A DNA stretch of 7,443 bases from Bryobacterales bacterium (GCA_003487005.1 DNFG01000081.1:1-7443), one strand, 5' to 3'; positions 1 to 6,620 are shown, counted from the stretch's first letter. Numbers and translations: made by a program. The notes: generated by a model from the letters alone, not told the origin.

Positions 1-1
1 G

Positions 2-442
2 CTGATCGTAGCCGCCCTTGGCGTTGGAGGGTACTTCGTCGGCGGCAATTTGAATGGACAAGCCACGCAGGCGAAACCGATCAGCGCTGCGCCTGGGCCG
101 GCGGCAGTAAGGATCCCGCTTGCCGATCTCGATGGGGGCAAAGCAAAGTTCTTTGAGTACAAGACGGCGGACAACAAGAGCATTCGATTCTTCGCAATGA
201 AAAGCTCCGACGGCGTCTATCGGGCGGCGTTGGACGCGTGCGATGAGTGCTGGGCGGCCAGGAAGGGCTATGTACAGGATGGAGACGACATGATCTGCCG
301 CAAATGCGGGCGGCGCTTCCACTCAGCAAAGATCAATGAAGTGTCCGGCGGGTGCAATCCGGTGCCTTTGACTCGCGCGGTCGCCGATGGCCACCTTGTC
401 ATTACGGCCAGCGATCTTCAGGCCGGCAAGTCCTATTTCTAG
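2..442 (+). CDS. DUF2318 membrane-anchored CxxC protein, 5'-truncated
   Basis: The reading frame is open from base 2, so the gene begins before the window; 146 C-terminal residues are visible. The first visible residues (LIVAALGVGGYFVGG) form the end of a hydrophobic segment, probably an N-terminal anchor or signal peptide. A TTG at 50 is therefore not the true start. The rest matches the DUF2318 pattern: CDEC (from base 239), then KGY, a second pair CRKCG (about base 296), F, IN and a final GGCNP before the stop. These five cysteines suggest a metal or Fe-S site on the outer face of the membrane, though the ligand is not proven. Only 21 bases separate it from the downstream ABC permease, so they are probably co-transcribed. 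Related proteins are encoded beside FTR1/P19 iron-uptake genes and MacB-like transporters. Family assignment is fairly sure; the iron role is inferred from context. Confidence 0.85.
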   Translation: MIVAALGVGGYFVGGNLNGQATQAKPISAAPGPAAVRIPLADLDGGKAKFFEYKTADNKSIRFFAMKSSDGVYRAALDACDECWAARKGYVQDGDDMICRKCGRRFHSAKINEVSGGCNPVPLTRAVADGHLVITASDLQAGKSYF

Positions 443-463
443 CCAACGGGATGACAACTGACT

Positions 464-1699
464 ATGCGGATCAGCACAATCGCTTTTGCGAACCTGCGGC
501 GCAGGAAGGGGAAGGCATTCTTCCTTGTGTCCGGGATAGGCATCGGCATCGGAACAGCAGTAGCCCTGTTGAGTCTCAGTGGTTCCCTGCGGGAAGAGAT
601 CGGCTCGCAGATGGACCGATTCGGAGCCAACATCGTTGTGACGCCCCATTCCGACAGCCTTGCTCTAGACTACGGCGGCGTCTCAGTCGCAGGTGTGTCC
701 TTCGATCAGCATCAGCTCTCGAATGACGATGCCGCGGGCGTTCGACGGATTCCCTATCGCAAGCGGTTGAGCGTAGTGGCGCCGAAGCTGCTAGGCACCG
801 TCGATGTGGATGGCCGGCGAACACTCGTCGCAGGTGTCGACTTCGCCAGTGAACTACGGCTCAAGAAGTGGTGGCGCCTCGTAGGCCGGGCGCCCGAATC
901 GGCCACTGACGTCCTACTTGGATACGACGTAGCCCGCGCCGTGTCCGCAATCGAGCCATTTCCAGGGACCTCCGCCGACGCCGACAAAAGCTCGGCCCAT
1001 CATTCCGCCGCACCGGAAGAGTTCCGCATCACGAAGGAGCGGGTCACCATCGGGAGCCGCGAACATCGAATCGCGGGTGTCATCGGTCAAACTGGCGGGC
1101 CTGAAGACCGCATGGTGTTCGCCCAACTCAGCCAAGTACAGGATCTGCTAGGCCGGCCAGGTCAACTGAGCGTTATCGAAGTGAGCGCGCTCTGCAAAGA
1201 CTGCCCCGTCGAGGATATTGTCACCCAGATCCGGAAGGAACTCCCGCACGCGAACGTTTCGGCAATTCAACAGTCGGTGCGGGCGCGCGCCGAAGCGGTG
1301 GACCGGCTGTCACGATTCTCCTTGGTTGTGTCGGCAGTGGTCCTCGCTATCGGCGCGTTGATGGTCTTCACGACAATGATGAGCGCGGTCGTCGAGCGGA
1401 CCAAAGAGATCGGCGTGCTTCGGGCGATCGGTTTCCGCCGCACGCACATCATCAAGGGCCTCATGATCGAAGTTGTGATCATCAGTGCCGCTGGAGGCAT
1501 CGTGGGCTGGCTCGCAGGTTTGTTGGCCAGCCGGTTGGCACTGCCATATTTCACCGAGGCCGGAGCGCAAATCGAATTGCGTGTGTCGCTGGCGGTATTG
1601 GCGATCGCAATCGCGATGCTCACCGGCATCGTGAGTAGCGTCTACCCGGTGATTCGCGCTTCGCGCCTGGACCCTTCTGAAGCAGTGCGATACGTGTGA
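464..1699 (+). CDS. MacB/FtsX-type ABC transporter permease
   Basis: This 411-residue inner-membrane protein has the MacB_PCD plus FtsX architecture. One N-terminal membrane segment (about residues 18-40) is followed by a large periplasmic domain (about 41-285). Three C-terminal segments follow (about 286-308, 334-358 and 375-398). The cytoplasmic motif after the second segment, ERTKEIGVLRAIGFRR (311-326), is the usual contact with the ATPase. The tail RLDPSEAVRYV is typical of the family. MacB-type proteins work by mechanotransmission rather than by a classical channel. The periplasmic domain carries CKDC at 244-247, its only cysteines, which could form a disulfide or bind metal. Its ATPase gene starts 11 bases downstream, and the DUF2318 gene lies 21 bases upstream. 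The Shine-Dalgarno sequence before 464 is weak, but the start fits the topology. The transported substrate is unknown; export of a lipoprotein or peptide cannot be excluded. Confidence 0.9.
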   Translation: MRISTIAFANLRRRKGKAFFLVSGIGIGIGTAVALLSLSGSLREEIGSQMDRFGANIVVTPHSDSLALDYGGVSVAGVSFDQHQLSNDDAAGVRRIPYRKRLSVVAPKLLGTVDVDGRRTLVAGVDFASELRLKKWWRLVGRAPESATDVLLGYDVARAVSAIEPFPGTSADADKSSAHHSAAPEEFRITKERVTIGSREHRIAGVIGQTGGPEDRMVFAQLSQVQDLLGRPGQLSVIEVSALCKDCPVEDIVTQIRKELPHANVSAIQQSVRARAEAVDRLSRFSLVVSAVVLAIGALMVFTTMMSAVVERTKEIGVLRAIGFRRTHIIKGLMIEVVIISAAGGIVGWLAGLLASRLALPYFTEAGAQIELRVSLAVLAIAIAMLTGIVSSVYPVIRASRLDPSEAVRYV

Positions 1700-1704
1700 G
1701 GGAG
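1698..1704 (+). promoter_or_regulatory. Ribosome binding site that sets the ATPase start
   Basis: GAGGGAG overlaps the permease stop codon and lies 6 bases before the ATG at 1711. It favours that ATG over the in-frame GTG at 1696, which has no such site. It also suggests that the two genes are translationally linked. Confidence 0.7.
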
Positions 1705-1710
1705 CAATCA

Positions 1711-2436
1711 ATGGCTTTCGTGGCTGTCGAGAACATCAGCAAGACGTACAACGACCAGGGTTCCAGAATCGGGGTGCCCGTCCTGCGTGACGTCAGTGCG
1801 GAGATCGGCGAAGGGGAGTTCGTCTGTTTGATGGGGCCGTCTGGTTCCGGCAAGAGCACTCTCTTGACGATCCTCGGCGCAATGAACCATCCATCACAAG
1901 GGCGGCTCGTCATCGATGGAATAGACGTGTATGCCCTCTCCGATGAGCGGCGTGCGGATTTCCGCGCGCAGTACCTCGGATTCGTGTTTCAGCAGCACCA
2001 TCTGATGCCGTACTTGAATGCCATCGAAAACGTGATGCTTCCGCTGGCGACGCTTCCGCTGGCGGCCATCGAAAAGCGGCGGAGAGCACTCGAAGTGCTG
2101 GAAAAGGTCGGTCTCGCCAAGAAGTGGTCGCGCATGCCCAATCAGCTTTCCGGTGGAGAGCAAGGAAGGCTTGCCATCGCCCGCGCGCTGGCGAATGAGC
2201 CGCCTCTTGTTCTCGCCGACGAACCTACGGGAACTCTGGACACCAAAACCGGCGATGAGATCATGAAGGTCCTTCTGGATCTGAGTGCGCGAGGCCAGAC
2301 CATCTTCATGGTCACGCACAACCCTGCCAATGCCGCGCTGGCCCACCGCGTCCTCTATCTTCGTGACGGAGAACTCGAACCAACGCCTGGCGTGGTGGAA
2401 GCACGGTCTGAGTACTGCCGTTCCGGACGAGGGTGA
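1711..2436 (+). CDS. LolD/MacB-type ABC transporter ATP-binding protein
   Basis: This 241-residue cytoplasmic ATPase powers the adjacent FtsX-type permease. All the nucleotide-binding motifs are present: Walker A GPSGSGKST (42-50), Q-loop glutamine 94 in FVFQQHHL, signature LSGGEQ (146-151), Walker B LVLADE (166-171), D-loop near TLD (175-177) and switch histidine 203 in VTHN. The signature continues as GRLAIARAL, where QRVAIARAL is more usual. Length and motif spacing are those of a single-domain LolD/MacB-class ATPase, with no fused permease. The ATG at 1711 was chosen over GTG 1696 because of its ribosome binding site. It is the last gene of the plus-strand cluster and faces merR tail to tail across 151 bases. 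Function as an ABC ATPase is secure; the substrate is unknown. Confidence 0.93.
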   Translation: MAFVAVENISKTYNDQGSRIGVPVLRDVSAEIGEGEFVCLMGPSGSGKSTLLTILGAMNHPSQGRLVIDGIDVYALSDERRADFRAQYLGFVFQQHHLMPYLNAIENVMLPLATLPLAAIEKRRRALEVLEKVGLAKKWSRMPNQLSGGEQGRLAIARALANEPPLVLADEPTGTLDTKTGDEIMKVLLDLSARGQTIFMVTHNPANAALAHRVLYLRDGELEPTPGVVEARSEYCRSGRG

Positions 2437-2551
2437 CCAATTCCAGTTGCTGTCGTGGGAAGCGATCAAGCCGCTAGGACAAGTTGGCGTTGAGCGCTGG
2501 ATCATAGCTCTCCGCATCTCCGCGTAAGCACGTTTCCGGCCTGATGGCCCG

Positions 2552-2591
2552 CTAGTCCGAAGTTCCTGACACGAGAGGATCTTCGGGCTAG
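2552..2591. terminator. Hairpin between convergent ATPase and merR genes
   Basis: The arms CTAGTCCGAAG (2552-2562) and CTTCGGGCTAG (2581-2591) pair over 11 bp with one G-U wobble. A 4-bp inner stem (2564-2567 with 2576-2579) follows after one mismatch, leaving an 8-base loop. The merR stop codon lies in the right arm. There is no T-run on either side, so this is not a standard intrinsic terminator. A bidirectional block or an mRNA 3'-end stabiliser is inferred from its place between two converging genes. Confidence 0.5.
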
Positions 2592-2986
2592 TCTCGCACA
2601 AGTGTGTGGATGATCGGACAGCCCTGCGCGGGCTCCCCTGCGTCGCACTGCCGGATGAGAGACGCCAGAGATTTCCGCATCGCGCTCAGGTCCTTCAACT
2701 TTCGGTCAATCAACTCGATCCTGTGCGCGGCCAGGGCGCGAGTTTCCGCGCAGGCGCAAGAGTTTTCCAGCCGCAGCAGCCCGGAGATTTCCTCCAGTGT
2801 GAAACCGAGCGCCTGCGCGCGCTTGATAAAGCGGATGTGCTTGACCATTTCCGACGGGTACCGCCGGTAGCCGTCGAGGGGCTTCTTCGGCTCTTCGAGC
2901 AGGCCGCGCCTCTGGTAGTAGCGGACCGTCTCCACGTTTACGCCAGCCAGTCGCGCCATCCGCCCGATGGTCAGATCTCTAGTCAT
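2588..2986 (-). CDS. merR: Mercury-responsive MerR transcriptional regulator
   Basis: This 132-residue regulator controls the divergent merTPA operon. It represses without Hg(II) and activates by distorting the promoter when Hg(II) binds. The N-terminal winged-helix domain (about residues 5-72) contains TIGRMARLAGVNVETVRYY, followed by GLLEEP and the wing GYRRYP. A dimerisation helix spans about 81-113. The three Hg(II)-binding cysteines are present: C79 (in CAETRALAAHRI), C114 and C123 (in GCPII). These match C82, C117 and C126 of Tn501 MerR by motif, which separates it from zinc, copper or lead sensors of the same family. An additional cysteine, C77, forms CxC with C79. On the minus strand AGGA lies about 6 bases before the ATG. 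Length is close to the classical 144 residues. Confidence 0.95.
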   Translation of the reverse strand: MTRDLTIGRMARLAGVNVETVRYYQRRGLLEEPKKPLDGYRRYPSEMVKHIRFIKRAQALGFTLEEISGLLRLENSCACAETRALAAHRIELIDRKLKDLSAMRKSLASLIRQCDAGEPAQGCPIIHTLVRD

Positions 2987-2997
2987 GAAGAATCCTC

Positions 2998-3029
2998 TTG
3001 ACTCCGTACCATAGTACGGAATTTAGACT
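2998..3029 (+). promoter_or_regulatory. mer operator/promoter (PmerT) with MerR dyad
   Basis: A -35 element TTGACT (2998-3003) is followed by a perfect 7-bp dyad: TCCGTAC (3003-3009), CATA, GTACGGA (3014-3020). This is essentially the Tn501/Tn21 MerR operator. The best -10 is TAGACT (3024-3029), giving a 20-bp spacer. A 19-bp spacer would give the poorer TTAGAC. Over-long spacing is the hallmark of MerR-activated promoters. The merR promoter probably overlaps on the minus strand, where TACTAT (3016-3011) is a possible -10 without a good -35. Confidence 0.93.
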
Positions 3030-3061
3030 GGAATTAGGAAGGCCAAAGAGGAAAGACGTAC

Positions 3062-3448
3062 ATGAGCAAATCGTTGACGGAAGGACAGCTAAGGGTGGCT
3101 TCCGCGCCGACAAGCAGCCGGACCGCCCTATTTCTCGGTGGCTTGGCGGCCATCCTCGCTTCTACCTGCTGCCTCGGACCCCTGGTCCTGGTGTTGCTGG
3201 GTACCAGCGGCGCGTGGATTGGCAACCTGACGGCGCTCGAACCATACCGCCCGCTCTTCATCGCCGCGGCGCTCATCGCCCTCACCTTCGCCTACCTGCG
3301 CATATTCCGGCGCGCGCACGTTTGCAGGCCGGGCGAGGTCTGCGCCGTCACGCAGGTTCAGACGACGTACAAGTTGATCTTCTGGGCGGTGGCGGCCCTG
3401 GTTGTGATCGCGCTGGCCTTCCCCCACGTCCTGCCGCTCTTCTATTAA
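3062..3448 (+). CDS. merT: Mercuric ion transporter MerT
   Basis: This 128-residue inner-membrane protein passes Hg(II) from periplasmic MerP to cytoplasmic MerA. Three membrane segments are visible (about residues 22-46, 64-80 and 104-126). The first contains the vicinal pair C36-C37 in STCCLGPLVL, followed by GTSGAWIGNLTALEPYRP, a strongly conserved MerT stretch. The second pair, C88 and C94 in CRPGEVC, lies in the cytoplasmic loop between segments 2 and 3. All four cysteines of the Tn501-type protein are therefore present. It is slightly longer than the usual 116 residues because of an N-terminal extension of about 12. GAGGA at 3048-3052 lies 9 bases before the ATG. It is the first gene behind the MerR-controlled promoter, with merP 20 bases downstream. 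Confidence 0.96.
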   Translation: MSKSLTEGQLRVASAPTSSRTALFLGGLAAILASTCCLGPLVLVLLGTSGAWIGNLTALEPYRPLFIAAALIALTFAYLRIFRRAHVCRPGEVCAVTQVQTTYKLIFWAVAALVVIALAFPHVLPLFY

Positions 3449-3468
3449 AAAGGAGACTCGACTCCGCT

Positions 3469-3768
3469 ATGCGCAGACTTGTTCGGATAATCGCCACCTT
3501 TCCGGCCGTGCTCCTCGCACTCGCCGTTTCCACCATGCCTGCTCTGGCCGCGATAAAGACCGTCACGCTTACCGTGTCGGGCATGACTTGCGCCGCCTGC
3601 CTCATCACCGTGAAAACAGCACTCACCAAAGTTCACGGCGTCGAGAAAGCCGAGGTCAGTTTCGAAAAGAAAGAAGCTGTCATCACCTACGACGACACGA
3701 AAACGAACGTCGATAAGCTGAAGGAGGCCACTAAGAATGCCGGATTTCCTTCGACCGAGGAGCGATAA
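3469..3768 (+). CDS. merP: Periplasmic mercury-binding protein MerP
   Basis: MerP scavenges Hg(II) in the periplasm and hands it to MerT. The 99-residue precursor has a signal peptide with basic start MRRLVR, a hydrophobic core and a likely cut after PALA at residue 27. The mature protein would be 72 residues, the same as Tn501 MerP. Its HMA fold carries GMTCAAC, with C14 and C17 in mature numbering (C41 and C44 in the precursor), again as in Tn501. The end KLKEATKNAGFPS is also typical. The same frame is open upstream to 2998, but that part overlaps merT out of frame and is not coding. AGGAG (3451-3455) lies 13 bases before the ATG, a rather long spacing. merA begins 32 bases downstream. Confidence 0.96.
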   Translation: MRRLVRIIATFPAVLLALAVSTMPALAAIKTVTLTVSGMTCAACLITVKTALTKVHGVEKAEVSFEKKEAVITYDDTKTNVDKLKEATKNAGFPSTEER

Positions 3769-3787
3769 GCCGAATAACCGACGATCC

Positions 3788-3792
3788 GGGAG
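3788..3792 (+). promoter_or_regulatory. Ribosome binding site for merA
   Basis: GGGAG lies 8 bases before the ATG at 3801. The in-frame GTG at 3792 overlaps this site and so is unlikely to be the start. Confidence 0.6.
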
Positions 3793-3800
3793 TGTACGGT

Positions 3801-5267
3801 ATGGTGCATGAGTGCTGTATTGCTGAGAGTGCTCCGAAGAATGTCAATTCTCCGGTGAAGAACGACAGGCAACCCGATGTTCTCATCATCGGCGTCGGTT
3901 CGGCGGCGTTTGCCGCTGCCATCGCGGCAGCGGAGAGCGGCGCGCGAGTAGTGATGGTCGGAGAAGGCGTCATCGGCGGCACGTGCGTCAATATTGGCTG
4001 TATCCCCTCGAAGGCGCTGATCCGCGCCATGCAGGCGGTTCATGACGGCAAGATCGCGAACCGCTTTGACGGCGTGAACAGCGCTGCGGGCGTCTTTAAC
4101 TGGAAGGCCCTTGTACAGCAGAAACAGACCTTGGTCCAGGACCTCCGCAAGGCCAAATACGAAGACCTCCTTCCGCAGTATTCGAATGTTACCTACGTCA
4201 AGGGCTGGGCGCAGTTCACAGGTAAGAGCACAGAAGTGGAAGCTGCTGGGTGGCTGTATCACCCGAAGAAGGTGATTCTGGCGACCGGGTCTTCCCCTGC
4301 GTTGCCGCCCATTAATGGCATTCAAAGCGTGCCGTTGCTGGACAGCACCAAGGCGCTTGAGTTGGAGACGTTACCGCAGTCGCTTCTCGTCATCGGCGGC
4401 GGGATTATCGGATGCGAGTTGGGTCAGATGTTTGCGCGTGCCGGCGTCAGGGTCACGATCTGCTGCCGCAGGCGGCTTCTGCCCGCGGCTGAGCCCGAGG
4501 TCAGCGAAGCGCTGGCCGGGTACCTACGCCAAGAAGACATCACCATATGCCAGGGCCTTGGATACCAGAAGATCGGGAGGAGCGCCAACGGCATCGCGCT
4601 CACTTGTCACACGTCGGAAGGCGAGCGGGTTATCGAGGCCGACCAGGTTCTCGCTGCCACCGGCCGCAATCCGAATACCGGGAACCTTCATCTTGAAAAG
4701 GCTGGTATCGCCCTGAACCGCAAAGGCGGCGTTGGCGTCAACGCCTACATGCAAACCAGCCACCCGGACATTTATGCCGTGGGCGACGTGACCGGACAGG
4801 ACATGTTCGTGTATATGGCTGCCTACGGCGGAAAACTTGCGGCGCACAATGCCCTGAACGGCAATACGCACCGGTACAGCAATGATGCAATGCCATGGGT
4901 CGTCTTCACCGATCCCCAGATGGCTGCCGCCGGGTTGACCGAAGTTGAGGCAAAAGCCGAGGGCTATGATGTCATCACCAGCACCATCACGCTCGACTAC
5001 GTCCCACGCCACATCGCAGCCCGCGATACGCGCGGCCTGATAAAGCTCATCGCCGAACGGAAGACCGGCAAACTGCTGGGCGCAAGCATTCTCGCGCCCG
5101 AGGCCGGCGACAGCATCCAGACTATCGTCATGGCCCTGAAGGTAGAACTGTCAACCGAGAACCTTGCCGATACCATCTTCCCCTACCTCACCGCCGTCGA
5201 AGGGATCAAGCTCGCCGCGCAAGCCTTCAAGAAGGATGTCAAGAAACTTTCCTGCTGCGCGGGGTGA
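3801..5267 (+). CDS. merA: Mercuric reductase MerA, core form without NmerA domain
   Basis: MerA reduces Hg(II) to volatile Hg(0) with NADPH in the cytoplasm. The 488-residue protein is a class I flavin disulfide reductase. The FAD fold begins VLIIGVGSAAFAA (27-39). The redox-active pair is C62/C67 in GGTCVNIGCIPSK. The NADPH fold has VIGGGIIG (197-204), and the second FAD motif is YAVGDVTG (325-332). The dimerisation domain runs from about 365 and includes FTDPQ and FPYLTAVEG. The tail LSCCAG carries the C-terminal Hg-relay pair C485/C486, identical in arrangement to Tn501 MerA. The N-terminal HMA domain (NmerA) is missing. About 25 residues precede the FAD fold, and they include C5-C6 in MVHECC. 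The start at 3801 was chosen by its ribosome binding site; GTG 3792 would add three residues. It is the last gene of merTPA. Confidence 0.97.
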   Translation: MVHECCIAESAPKNVNSPVKNDRQPDVLIIGVGSAAFAAAIAAAESGARVVMVGEGVIGGTCVNIGCIPSKALIRAMQAVHDGKIANRFDGVNSAAGVFNWKALVQQKQTLVQDLRKAKYEDLLPQYSNVTYVKGWAQFTGKSTEVEAAGWLYHPKKVILATGSSPALPPINGIQSVPLLDSTKALELETLPQSLLVIGGGIIGCELGQMFARAGVRVTICCRRRLLPAAEPEVSEALAGYLRQEDITICQGLGYQKIGRSANGIALTCHTSEGERVIEADQVLAATGRNPNTGNLHLEKAGIALNRKGGVGVNAYMQTSHPDIYAVGDVTGQDMFVYMAAYGGKLAAHNALNGNTHRYSNDAMPWVVFTDPQMAAAGLTEVEAKAEGYDVITSTITLDYVPRHIAARDTRGLIKLIAERKTGKLLGASILAPEAGDSIQTIVMALKVELSTENLADTIFPYLTAVEGIKLAAQAFKKDVKKLSCCAG

Positions 5268-5376
5268 CCGCCTGCCCGACCTGTCCCTCTTAACAAACCG
5301 CTCCGCCCTGACGCGGACATCTCGAACTCACCGAAATACGTCAGCGAGATTCCAAACGGCGGCAACGAGTCTCGAT

Positions 5377-6420
5377 TTAGTCCAGCGCTTTGACGACGAT
5401 TGCGCCGCCCTGTTCCCATGCGAGAACCACCGCTCCGCTGGACAGAGCGACCATGCTCGGATAGGCAGCATCGCTCTCGATCGTGGCGGCAACTTTCTGC
5501 GCCGGGGCCACGACCTTCAGTTGCTTTCCCTCTGTCCACGCCAAAGCAGGTCCGCGCGGCGTCGTGGCGAGGATGGGATGCCGCCCTGCGCCGATCCGCC
5601 GTTCCAGATTCGGACCCGCCGACAAGAAGACCTCTCCCTCGCGCCGCCAGATCGTGAGGGGCTTGCCGTCCGTGCCAACCTGAAGCGCTCCGCCATCCAT
5701 GGGACAGGCGTTCAACTTCCAAGTACCAGCGCCGAGCTTGGCCGCTGCGCCGAAGGTCTTGCCTCCGTCATCGGAGCGGACCAGGTACATATCGCGATTC
5801 CCGTCAATCGAGTTCCGGAACATGACGAAGATCCGGCCCTGCGCATCGACGGCCGCCGTTGGATGACAGCACTCGCACACCGATCCAGACGGAGATTCGT
5901 AAACAAGGGTATTCGGCGACCAGGTCGCGCCCCCGTCATTTGATGTCGAACCATACAACCGGGTGCCTTTCCCGCGCAGATCGAGCCATGAGCCGAACAA
6001 AATGCCCTTGCCGCCAGCACCCATGGTCTGGAGTCCCTCACGCGCTGAGGACGAGACATCATTGATCGCCTTGCCGGCGGACCAAGTTCTCCCGCCGTCG
6101 ACAGAACGCCACGCGACGAGATCACCGTCAGCGCCGCGGCCCTTCTCACCTACCACGGCTGAGATGACAATAGCCTCCGGCGTCATGGCGATCCTCGGCC
6201 CTCTTCTCATGCCGAGCGAGAGTTTGCCCTGAGAGGAGACGATCGCCGGCTTGCTCCAACTCCTGCCGGCATCTGTGGACTCGGCGAAGAAAACACTATT
6301 GCCGGCACCGTAGGTCAGTACCAGGCGGGTTCCATCGGTAGCCAGTTGCGGCTGGCGATTCGGCAGGTCGGCGGACTGTGGCGCAAACTGCGCCGAGAGG
6401 AGGAGAGTGAAGAGTAGCAT
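5377..6420 (-). CDS. Secreted Asp-box (BNR/sialidase-like) propeller protein with CECC cluster
   Basis: This 347-residue protein is probably exported. The start at 6420 gives a short signal peptide (MLLFTLLLSAQFAPQSA). The frame is open back to an ATG at 6540, but that adds 40 hydrophilic residues ahead of the signal. Four Asp-box motifs mark beta-propeller blades: STDAGRSW (48-55), SVDGGRTW (106-113), SNDGGATW (160-167) and SDDGGKTF (216-223). No FRIP motif was seen, so genuine sialidase activity is doubtful. A cysteine cluster VCECCHP (181-187) and a further cysteine in NACPMDGG (239) could bind metal or form disulfides; I infer this from spacing only. A strong GGAGGAAA (6447-6440) lies 19 bases before the start, which is too far, so a weaker GGG at 6429-6427 may serve. 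It converges on merA across 109 bases that show only weak inverted repeats. Confidence 0.8.
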   Translation of the reverse strand: MLLFTLLLSAQFAPQSADLPNRQPQLATDGTRLVLTYGAGNSVFFAESTDAGRSWSKPAIVSSQGKLSLGMRRGPRIAMTPEAIVISAVVGEKGRGADGDLVAWRSVDGGRTWSAGKAINDVSSSAREGLQTMGAGGKGILFGSWLDLRGKGTRLYGSTSNDGGATWSPNTLVYESPSGSVCECCHPTAAVDAQGRIFVMFRNSIDGNRDMYLVRSDDGGKTFGAAAKLGAGTWKLNACPMDGGALQVGTDGKPLTIWRREGEVFLSAGPNLERRIGAGRHPILATTPRGPALAWTEGKQLKVVAPAQKVAATIESDAAYPSMVALSSGAVVLAWEQGGAIVVKALD

Positions 6421-6452
6421 CGTGTACCCAGTGCGGCTGTTTCCTCCATTGT

Positions 6453-6468
6453 AGACACGTCGGTGTCT
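6453..6468. promoter_or_regulatory. Perfect 16-bp dyad, candidate operator or upstream activator site
   Basis: AGACACGTCGGTGTCT has two 6-bp arms around four bases. It is centred 112-113 bp upstream of the sigma-54 -24 GG and 33-48 bp before the propeller gene start. On the minus strand it fills most of the 17-bp spacer between a poor -35 (CTGCCG, 6476-6471) and a -10-like TACAAT (6453-6448). It may serve either gene. Binding protein unknown. Confidence 0.45.
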
Positions 6469-6482
6469 TGCGGCAGCCGCCG

Positions 6483-6518
6483 GATCAGTTTGGGCACGCC
6501 GTTGTGCCCTCTGTGATC
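6483..6518. promoter_or_regulatory. Interrupted 36-bp dyad, candidate regulator site or hairpin
   Basis: GGGCAC (6492-6497) and GTGCCC (6504-6509) form a perfect dyad with a 6-base centre. GATCA (6483-6487) and TGATC (6514-6518) flank it with exactly the same centre. Its position, about 73 bp above the sigma-54 -24 element, suits an enhancer-binding activator. An RNA or DNA hairpin is the alternative. Confidence 0.45.
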
Positions 6519-6571
6519 GGCACATTAATCCCAGGTGCATCTCAAGTCACTGAATCTGCGTGGACTCCCGA

Positions 6572-6587
6572 TGGCACGATGCTTGCA
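6572..6587 (+). promoter_or_regulatory. Sigma-54 (RpoN) -24/-12 promoter
   Basis: TGGCACGATGCTTGCA matches the sigma-54 consensus TGGCACG-N4-TTGCW at every fixed base, with GG and GC at the required spacing. Transcription should start near 6598, giving a leader of about 37 bases before the ATG at 6635. Such promoters need an NtrC-family activator, for which the two upstream dyads are candidate sites. Confidence 0.8.
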
Positions 6588-6620
6588 CTAAGAATGCCGT
6601 GTCCGATCGAAATTCATTCT

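Noticed and set aside
2538..2549. GGCC-TGAT-GGCC mini-hairpin
   Set aside because: A 4-bp stem in GC-rich DNA is expected by chance.
1894..2601. 235-codon open frame on the minus strand
   Set aside because: It is antisense to the ABC ATPase, which has every expected motif, and its translation shows no family features; it arises from codon bias.
2998..3468. Upstream extension of the merP frame
   Set aside because: It overlaps merT out of frame; the signal peptide at 3469 and the mature length of 72 residues fix the merP start.
3794..3799. GTACGG before merA as a second MerR half-site
   Set aside because: There is no matching CCGTAC arm four bases upstream, so it is likely chance.
3687..4325. 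212-codon minus-strand frame
   Set aside because: It is antisense to merP and merA and has no recognisable domain.
5308..5350. Possible terminator after merA (CTGACG/CGTCAG and ATCTCG/CGAGAT)
   Set aside because: The stems are short, overlap each other, have 20-25 base loops and no T-run.
5164..5943. 259-codon plus-strand frame
   Set aside because: It overlaps the merA end out of frame and the propeller gene in antisense; its composition is Arg/Ser/Pro-rich with no motif.
6492..6509. Minus-strand sigma-54 promoter for the propeller gene within the GGGCAC dyad
   Set aside because: The GG to GC spacing is off by one or more bases, which sigma-54 does not tolerate.
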